This document shows positions 3,083 to 7,944 of a DNA stretch of 7,944 nt, piece after piece. The position numbers and the translations under genes were made by a program. The notes under the pieces are model-generated. The model did not search any database. It was not told where the DNA came from and was given only the letters and a program-made list of their open reading frames with translations. The stretch's first letter is position 1; every line of letters begins with the position of its first letter. Origin of the DNA: JABIBU01 sp964464685 (GTDB taxonomy: Bacteria > Patescibacteriota > Patescibacteriia > Magasanikbacterales > UBA922); NCBI GenBank assembly GCA_964464685.1, contig CAYXGV010000043.1, positions 1-7,944 on the forward strand. The letters are read 5' to 3'.

Positions 3083-5233
3083 ATGACCTCAGAAAAAATA
3101 CAAAAATCACTTAAACACAATTTTGGCTTTAACTCTTTTCAGGCAGAACAGGAAGAAATTGTAAATACTGTTTTAAAAGGACAGGATTGTTTGGTGCTCA
3201 TGCCGACTGGCGGGGGCAAATCTTTGTGTTTTCAACTACCGGCCACCCTTTTGCCTGGGGTGACAATTGTGGTATCACCATTAATTGCACTGATGAAAGA
3301 TCAAGTGGAAGGATTGGTAGAAAATGGTATTGCGGCTAATTTTCTCAACAGCTCACTTGAACCAAACGAAGCGCACGAAGTTGAACAGGCTTTGTTAAAT
3401 GGTGAATTAAAATTACTCTATGTGTCACCGGAAAAATTAGTGACAGCAAGTTTTCAAAATTTGTTAAAACAAATTGAAATTTCTTTGTTTGCCATTGATG
3501 AAGCCCATTGTATTTCAGCTTGGGGCCATGACTTTCGCCAAGAATACACCCAGCTCGGACAATTAAAACAAAAATTCCCAAATATACCAGTGATTGCCCT
3601 CACTGCCACAGCTGACAAAATTACGCGCAAAGATATTGTGACACAATTAAATTTAAAAAATCCAAAAATTTTTATTTCTTCTTTTGACCGACCAAATTTA
3701 AAGTTGACCGTCTTGCCAGCTCGCAAACGTCTGGATGTAATTATTAATTTTGTAAAAAAACGACCAAACGAATCTGGTATTATCTATTGTCTGAGTCGCA
3801 AACAAACTGAAAAAGTGGCTTCGGCTTTGAATCAAGAAAATATCAAGGCCTCATATTATCACGCTGGGCTGGATTCACATACTAGATCAAAAACCCAAGA
3901 AAATTTTATTCACGGACGCATTAATATTATTGTCGCGACGATTGCCTTTGGTATGGGAATTGACAAATCAAATGTCCGCTTTGTTATTCATCACAATTTA
4001 CCAAAAAATATTGAAGGATATTATCAAGAAATTGGGAGGGCTGGTCGTGATGGTCTACCAAGTGAAACAATTCTTTTTTATACCATGGCCGATGTAATTT
4101 TGTTAAAACAATTTGCCATGGACAGTGGTCAACCGGCTCTGCAATTGGCCAAACTGGAACGAATGCAACAATATGCGGATGCTTTGATTTGCCGTCGCCG
4201 AATTTTGTTATCATATTTTGGTGAACACAAAGAAGAAAACTGTGGCAATTGCGATGTATGTCAAAATCCACCAGAAATTATGGATGGCACGGAAATTGCC
4301 CGCAAAGCTTTGTCAGCCATTTATCGGGTCAATGAAAATGTTGGTACTAATTTGTTAATTGATATTTTGCGTGGATCAGCCCGACAAGAAATTTTGACAC
4401 GCGGTTATAACAAAATAAAAACCTATGGCGCTGGTCATGATATCACTCCCCCAAATTGGCAACACTATTTATTACAAATGCTAAACATGGGTTTGATTGA
4501 TATTGCCTATGATCAAAATTATAATTTAAAAATTACCCCACTTGGTAAACAAGTCCTTTTGGGAGAAAGAAAAATTGACTTCGTCACAATTCAATCAATT
4601 GAACAAAGATCACAAGAACGCGCCGAGGAAGCTAGGCCAAAATCAGCCAGACAATCGGCTGATGAAGAATTATTTAATATTTTGCGGGAATTACGCAAGT
4701 CCTTGGCTCAAAAACAAAATATTCCACCTTATTTGGTATTCAATGACGCAACTTTGAATCAAATGGTGGATAACAAACCAATGACAGAAAAAGCTATAAA
4801 ACAAATCAGTGGTGTGGGTGACAAAAAATTTGCTACTTACGGAAAATTATTCATCGCTGCGATTGCCGACTTTGTTCAAGCTCGTGACAAAGATGGCCAA
4901 AAAACCCAAGGCACAACTCAAGAATTAACTTTTGTATATTATCAAAAAGGCATGCCCGTCGGCCAAATCGCCCGCGAAAGAAATTTGAAAGAACAAACTA
5001 TTTATTCCCACTTGGCCGAACTTTATGAACAAGGTTATGATATTGATATTGCCAAATTTATTACCAAACCAGATTTGAAAAAAATTACTGAAGAAATAAA
5101 AAACTCTGGCATTCCCAATAAATTAAAAACTCTATACGACAAATTCAACGGCCGCTTTGATTATCACAAATTAAAACTAGCCATTGCCCATTACAAAATT
5201 AATAATGAGCACGGGGTGATTAGGTATGATTGA
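3083..5233 (+). CDS. recQ: ATP-dependent DNA helicase RecQ with C-terminal HTH_40 domain
   Basis: 716 residues, an intact superfamily 2 DNA helicase that unwinds 3'-to-5' in recombination and fork repair. Motifs in order: motif 0 around FNSFQAEQ (16-23), Walker A MPTGGGKS with Lys46 (40-47), Ia SPLIALMKDQ (65-74), DEAH box (139-142), III ALTATA (172-177), IV IIYCLSRKQTE (233-243) and V/VI ATIAFGMGID to QEIGRAGRDG (285-324). The RecQ zinc site has Cys370, 387, 390 and 393. An RQC winged-helix region (about 400-500) and an HRDC domain (about 526-605, with SGVGDKKFATYG) follow. Residues about 611-705 form an HTH_40-type extension (VGQIARERNLKEQTIYSHLAEL), which makes it longer than E. coli RecQ but is known in other RecQ proteins. 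The ATG at 3083 has no SD and no clear promoter of its own; expression may come from the GIY-YIG promoter. No key residue is missing. Confidence 0.97.
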   Translation: MTSEKIQKSLKHNFGFNSFQAEQEEIVNTVLKGQDCLVLMPTGGGKSLCFQLPATLLPGVTIVVSPLIALMKDQVEGLVENGIAANFLNSSLEPNEAHEVEQALLNGELKLLYVSPEKLVTASFQNLLKQIEISLFAIDEAHCISAWGHDFRQEYTQLGQLKQKFPNIPVIALTATADKITRKDIVTQLNLKNPKIFISSFDRPNLKLTVLPARKRLDVIINFVKKRPNESGIIYCLSRKQTEKVASALNQENIKASYYHAGLDSHTRSKTQENFIHGRINIIVATIAFGMGIDKSNVRFVIHHNLPKNIEGYYQEIGRAGRDGLPSETILFYTMADVILLKQFAMDSGQPALQLAKLERMQQYADALICRRRILLSYFGEHKEENCGNCDVCQNPPEIMDGTEIARKALSAIYRVNENVGTNLLIDILRGSARQEILTRGYNKIKTYGAGHDITPPNWQHYLLQMLNMGLIDIAYDQNYNLKITPLGKQVLLGERKIDFVTIQSIEQRSQERAEEARPKSARQSADEELFNILRELRKSLAQKQNIPPYLVFNDATLNQMVDNKPMTEKAIKQISGVGDKKFATYGKLFIAAIADFVQARDKDGQKTQGTTQELTFVYYQKGMPVGQIARERNLKEQTIYSHLAELYEQGYDIDIAKFITKPDLKKITEEIKNSGIPNKLKTLYDKFNGRFDYHKLKLAIAHYKINNEHGVIRYD

Positions 5234-5234
5234 C

Positions 5235-5272
5235 AGCAGGTAAGCAGAATAAGCAATAAGCAAAAAGCAAAA
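5235..5272. repeat. Degenerate AAGCA heptamer repeat after recQ
   Basis: TAAGCAG, AA, TAAGCAA, TAAGCAA, AAAGCAA: about four heptamers of type TAAGCAA (about 5241-5270), with one 2-nt slip. The array fills the space between the RecQ stop codon and the palindrome. Confidence 0.5.
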
Positions 5273-5296
5273 TCACTAATTTAAATTAGTGATTTT
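5269..5296. terminator. Perfect 28-nt palindrome, bidirectional terminator of recQ and the convergent gene
   Basis: AAAATCACTAATTT (5269-5282) is followed immediately by its exact reverse complement (5283-5296). In RNA an 11-bp stem with a TTTAAA loop ends in TTTT on either strand. It lies 36 nt after the RecQ stop, and can also stop readthrough from the convergent gene ending at 5343. Confidence 0.8.
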
Positions 5297-5302
5297 ATTA
5301 TT

Positions 5303-5318
5303 CCCCTCTTGAGAGGGG
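5303..5318. repeat. CCCCTC-TTGA-GAGGGG hairpin
   Basis: A 6-bp GC-rich inverted repeat followed by TTGGGGGTGAG, lying between the palindrome and the stop codon of the minus-strand gene. From memory, similar CCCCTCTTGAGAGGGG stretches recur in spacers of several bacterial groups. It has no T tract but may reinforce termination on the minus strand. Confidence 0.5.
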
Positions 5319-5342
5319 TTGGGGGTGAGTTATCGCCAATGC

Positions 5343-7856
5343 CTACATCTTCCCAAACACCAAACCAATAGCCTCATCTGTTTCTAAAACAGTCTCAAAC
5401 TCGGCGCCGTTGCTGGCTAGATTCATTTCATCATTACTCTGCCAAATTGGCGTCCAACCATCGGGGGTAATTATTTGCGTAGAAAATCCACTGTCAATTC
5501 CTGATTGTTTTTGTATTGATAAACTATAACGAGCGGTTTCCTCATTATTAAAATTATCAATAATATCACTCCATTTTTTTTCTGTAGTTTTGGTCTGAGC
5601 AAAATCTAATTTGAAAGGCAAACGATAAACAAAATATACGCTACTAGTTTCACCCGGCATAGTCATCATCCAATTACCAAAAGCCGTCTTGCCAAATTCA
5701 TTGGTAATCGTGGTACCAGTCTTGGTGTGAATACCAATTGGCTTTTCATATTTGGCCAAATCCAAATCATCTTTATACCAATCTTCTGGCACCTGAAAAG
5801 CATCTTCTGGTGGATAATTGAATCCACCCGCATCTAATAATTCTGCGCCCTCGGGCACATACACTCTAATATAATTTACATTATTAACTCCATAAAAATC
5901 TTCTCCCAAAACTCCGGTGTGCTGACGATGTATGACTACGGTATCAACAATGGAACCATCCGCATCAATCACTGCTTGGTGTTCAATATTTTGAATAATT
6001 TTGGCATCGCTTTTTTGTCCGCGAATATTGGTATCAACTACTTGTAAATAATCTTGATCAGCTACGATTGGTAAAATCTGACCAGTCCAATTGAAAGATG
6101 AAAATTTTTGTTGCAAATCAGCTTCGGAAAAATAAACTTGGATTTCCTTATTTTGCAAAGCTTCATTTAATTCTGATAATAATCTAATTGCATCTACCGT
6201 ATCAAGGGCTGATAATTTTTCCAAAAATTGTCCAGCCAAATCACCAATCACTTCTTTTGGTTGATTTTTTTCTTTATCATAATCAACTTCAACTTGGTAT
6301 TGCAAATCTTCTAACGCATTGTCACTAGCTATTTCCAAACCATGTTCAACATTAGTCATTGGTCCCAAAACATTTAATAATCTTTCTAAGACTGTCGCGT
6401 TAATTGCAATAACACCATCAACCGTCGCACCCCGACCATGTTCATAAAACCAAGCCATTTTTTGAGCCGAAGCAGAAAAATCAGGAAACCAATTGGCATC
6501 TTGAAATTCCCAACGATCATTTATCAATTGCAAAGGTAATGGTGGTTTGATATAAGTATCAAGTTGACCTTGCAAATCATAAGTACCACCACCTGGCACA
6601 TCCAAATTTAATATCTTACCTTTTTGTACATCCAAAATTGCAAAACTGCCCATAAAACCACCAGTTGGCCTAATCTCACTATTGTTTTGAAAAACTAATA
6701 AATATCTTCTAAATTCGCTACCACCAAAAATCATCTCAGTGGCATCTGCCAAATTAGCAATATCTTGCATGTCATCCACAAAAGTAGCAAATAATAATCT
6801 AAAATCTTGGAAAGAGGCTTGGTATTCAACTGGAATTGATTCTTGTTCAACCCCACTCAATTCAATCAGGGCTTCTTTGTATTGAGGAATCGCGCCCCTG
6901 AGATGATCAGCCAAAATACTCATCTTGTCTGTTAATGCCAAATCATTTTGTTCGGACACAGTTTTTACACCTTTGACTAAATAGGTGTTACCCAAAGCTA
7001 AATGGTGTCCGGCCACGAGCAGATGCTGACGACTTTTTATTTGTTTACCAACCACTGGCAAAACCCCAGCCACAAATTGCAAAGCTCGGTGATCTTTTTC
7101 CAAAACCGAACTAGCATTACCAAAAGATTCCAAAGCCGAATTCAAATCATACTCGGCCTGATCCAAATTGGAATTAAAAGCCGCCACCGTGGAAGACTGC
7201 AAAGATAAAAATGCATTGGTGCTTTGTTCTACTACCCAATTACCAGTATCTTTGACATTGTTGTAATAACCAACCGCTGGAAAAGGTACAGCCACCAAAA
7301 GAAACAAGGCTATGGTCGCATAAGCAAAACGTTTGAAGTTAAGCGCCGACACAAAATCATTTACCGCATTAACAATTTTATTTTTTGTATTAACAATTAA
7401 CTTCTTCGGCAACCCAATGATAGATGATATATGATAAATGATATTTAATTTAGGAAAGTTAAATTTAATTTTCAAAGGATACTGATGCCCTGTGGGTATT
7501 TCTTTTTTAACCTCCACCTTCTTTTCTAAAACTTGTTCTGTGTTGCATGTTTTTTGTTCAATGTTTGCCTGTCTTACCATCTCTGCCAAATTCACCACTC
7601 GCCTTTCTTCTTTTACTGGTCCTTTGTCAAAATAAACATCTACACTATCCCAAATGTTAGCTGGTTTTTCTTCACGTAAATTAACTAAATGGGGAGAACG
7701 TTGGTGTAATTTTCCAAACTTAACCAACACTACTGTATTTTTCTTAGTGCTAATCTTTTTGGTCTCTTTGGTGAGCTCGGGACATTTTCTTTTGTCATGT
7801 CCATCTAGCCCACACACAGAGCATTTTCTTCTTTTTTTTAGGTCGTTGGCAAGCAT
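5343..7856 (-). CDS. Single-pass membrane protein: N-terminal CCHC zinc knuckle plus extracytoplasmic DUF4012
   Basis: 837 residues from the ATG at 7854-7856. An in-frame TTG seven codons upstream is possible; neither has an SD. Residues 12-25 are a CX2CX4HX4C zinc knuckle (Cys12, Cys15, His20, Cys25), preceded by KKRRK and followed by a basic, low-complexity linker. A single membrane helix follows at about 177-199 (YATIALFLLVAVPFPAVGYY). About 640 residues then face outside: a helical region (about 203-340), the DUF4012 signature NNSEIRPTGGF (391-401), DANWFPDF (453-460) and VDGVIAIN (479-486), and a beta-rich C-terminal part (about 610-837). DUF4012 is common in Patescibacteria and also occurs in Actinobacteria; its function is unknown, and envelope or surface-polymer work is only conjecture. 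The zinc knuckle suggests nucleic acid or protein binding on the cytoplasmic side. It is a single-gene unit with its own promoter, convergent with recQ. Confidence 0.93.
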   Translation of the reverse strand: MLANDLKKRRKCSVCGLDGHDKRKCPELTKETKKISTKKNTVVLVKFGKLHQRSPHLVNLREEKPANIWDSVDVYFDKGPVKEERRVVNLAEMVRQANIEQKTCNTEQVLEKKVEVKKEIPTGHQYPLKIKFNFPKLNIIYHISSIIGLPKKLIVNTKNKIVNAVNDFVSALNFKRFAYATIALFLLVAVPFPAVGYYNNVKDTGNWVVEQSTNAFLSLQSSTVAAFNSNLDQAEYDLNSALESFGNASSVLEKDHRALQFVAGVLPVVGKQIKSRQHLLVAGHHLALGNTYLVKGVKTVSEQNDLALTDKMSILADHLRGAIPQYKEALIELSGVEQESIPVEYQASFQDFRLLFATFVDDMQDIANLADATEMIFGGSEFRRYLLVFQNNSEIRPTGGFMGSFAILDVQKGKILNLDVPGGGTYDLQGQLDTYIKPPLPLQLINDRWEFQDANWFPDFSASAQKMAWFYEHGRGATVDGVIAINATVLERLLNVLGPMTNVEHGLEIASDNALEDLQYQVEVDYDKEKNQPKEVIGDLAGQFLEKLSALDTVDAIRLLSELNEALQNKEIQVYFSEADLQQKFSSFNWTGQILPIVADQDYLQVVDTNIRGQKSDAKIIQNIEHQAVIDADGSIVDTVVIHRQHTGVLGEDFYGVNNVNYIRVYVPEGAELLDAGGFNYPPEDAFQVPEDWYKDDLDLAKYEKPIGIHTKTGTTITNEFGKTAFGNWMMTMPGETSSVYFVYRLPFKLDFAQTKTTEKKWSDIIDNFNNEETARYSLSIQKQSGIDSGFSTQIITPDGWTPIWQSNDEMNLASNGAEFETVLETDEAIGLVFGKM
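7260..7328 (-). other. Membrane-spanning segment of the DUF4012 protein
   Basis: Encodes roughly residues 177-199, about 20 hydrophobic residues preceded by FKR, so positive charge lies on the inside and the DUF4012 part should face outward. No other convincing membrane segment is seen in this protein. Confidence 0.8.
7417..7444. repeat. 7-nt tandem repeat inside the DUF4012 protein gene
   Basis: Four plus-strand heptamers in register: ATGATAG, ATGATAT, ATGATAA, ATGATAT. They encode residues about 138-147 (NIIYHISSII) of the linker just before the membrane helix. Because 7 is not a multiple of 3, each unit is read in a different phase; the 28-nt array stays open on the minus strand. Confidence 0.7.
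7782..7823 (-). other. CCHC zinc-knuckle coding segment
   Basis: Codons for Cys12 to Cys25 spell C-x2-C-x4-H-x4-C (CSVCGLDGHDKRKC), the exact spacing of retroviral-type zinc knuckles, including the Gly before the His. Such knuckles bind single-stranded nucleic acid in known proteins; that role here is inferred. Confidence 0.85.
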
Positions 7857-7904
7857 GTATAACGACAATTTACCCAATTATTTATATGGGTATTTAACAA
7901 TGTT

Positions 7905-7910
7905 ATTATA
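7905..7910 (-). promoter_or_regulatory. Extended -10 promoter of the DUF4012 protein gene
   Basis: TATAAT on the minus strand preceded by TGC (TGTGCTATAAT), nearly identical to the promoter at 2109-2114. The -35 position (7928-7933) reads TTTTAA and is weak. The predicted start is near 7898, leaving a leader of about 42 nt without an SD. Confidence 0.62.
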
Positions 7911-7944
7911 GCACATTTTGTAGTTATTTAAAACAAAAAACATC

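Noticed and set aside
7857..7877. In-frame TTG start giving a seven-residue N-terminal extension of the DUF4012 protein
   Set aside because: No SD supports it. The ATG at 7856 directly precedes the basic/zinc-knuckle region. The choice does not change any domain.

Overview
The window looks like a piece of an AT-rich bacterial genome of the Candidate Phyla Radiation (Patescibacteria). The arguments are a large single-pass DUF4012 membrane protein, a family especially common in that radiation; small orphan proteins; intergenic spacers full of short degenerate repeats; and several genes with a TGnTATAAT-type promoter but no recognisable Shine-Dalgarno (SD) sequence. No rRNA, tRNA, CRISPR array, transposase or phage structural gene is visible. 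The class cannot be fixed from sequence alone.

Layout. Positions 1-571 hold two small, relatively GC-rich minus-strand genes: an unknown protein cut by the window edge and a 97-residue protein resembling DUF2103. They look like an operon behind a very good promoter, and both have a strong SD. A minus-strand gene for an unknown 203-residue protein follows (744-1355), with its own terminator; its GC content drops sharply halfway along. Between this gene and a 162-residue gene (1547-2035, minus; possibly a BECR-fold RNase-like protein) lies an apparent free-standing plus-strand transcript of about 120 nt (about 1424-1543). It has a near-consensus promoter, a foldable body and a terminator, but no credible ORF. 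Next is a cold-shock protein gene (2179-2379, minus) with a consensus promoter and a leader of about 125 nt. A repeat-rich spacer then leads to a plus-strand pair: a GIY-YIG nuclease-like protein whose message appears leaderless, and a full-length RecQ helicase with a C-terminal HTH_40 extension. A 108-bp inverted repeat lies between them and supplies the last codons and the stop of the GIY-YIG gene. A perfect palindrome separates RecQ from the convergent 837-residue DUF4012 membrane protein gene (5343-7856, minus), which carries a CCHC zinc knuckle at its cytoplasmic N-terminus.

How the genes fit together. Only the GIY-YIG/RecQ pair suggests a shared theme (DNA processing). The others appear to be separately promoted single genes. 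Most novel to me are the orphan small RNA, the zinc-knuckle/DUF4012 fusion, the recurrent 7-8-nt tandem repeats (one of them inside a coding region), and the contrast between SD-led and SD-less genes. I found no clear multi-gene defence or mobile system.
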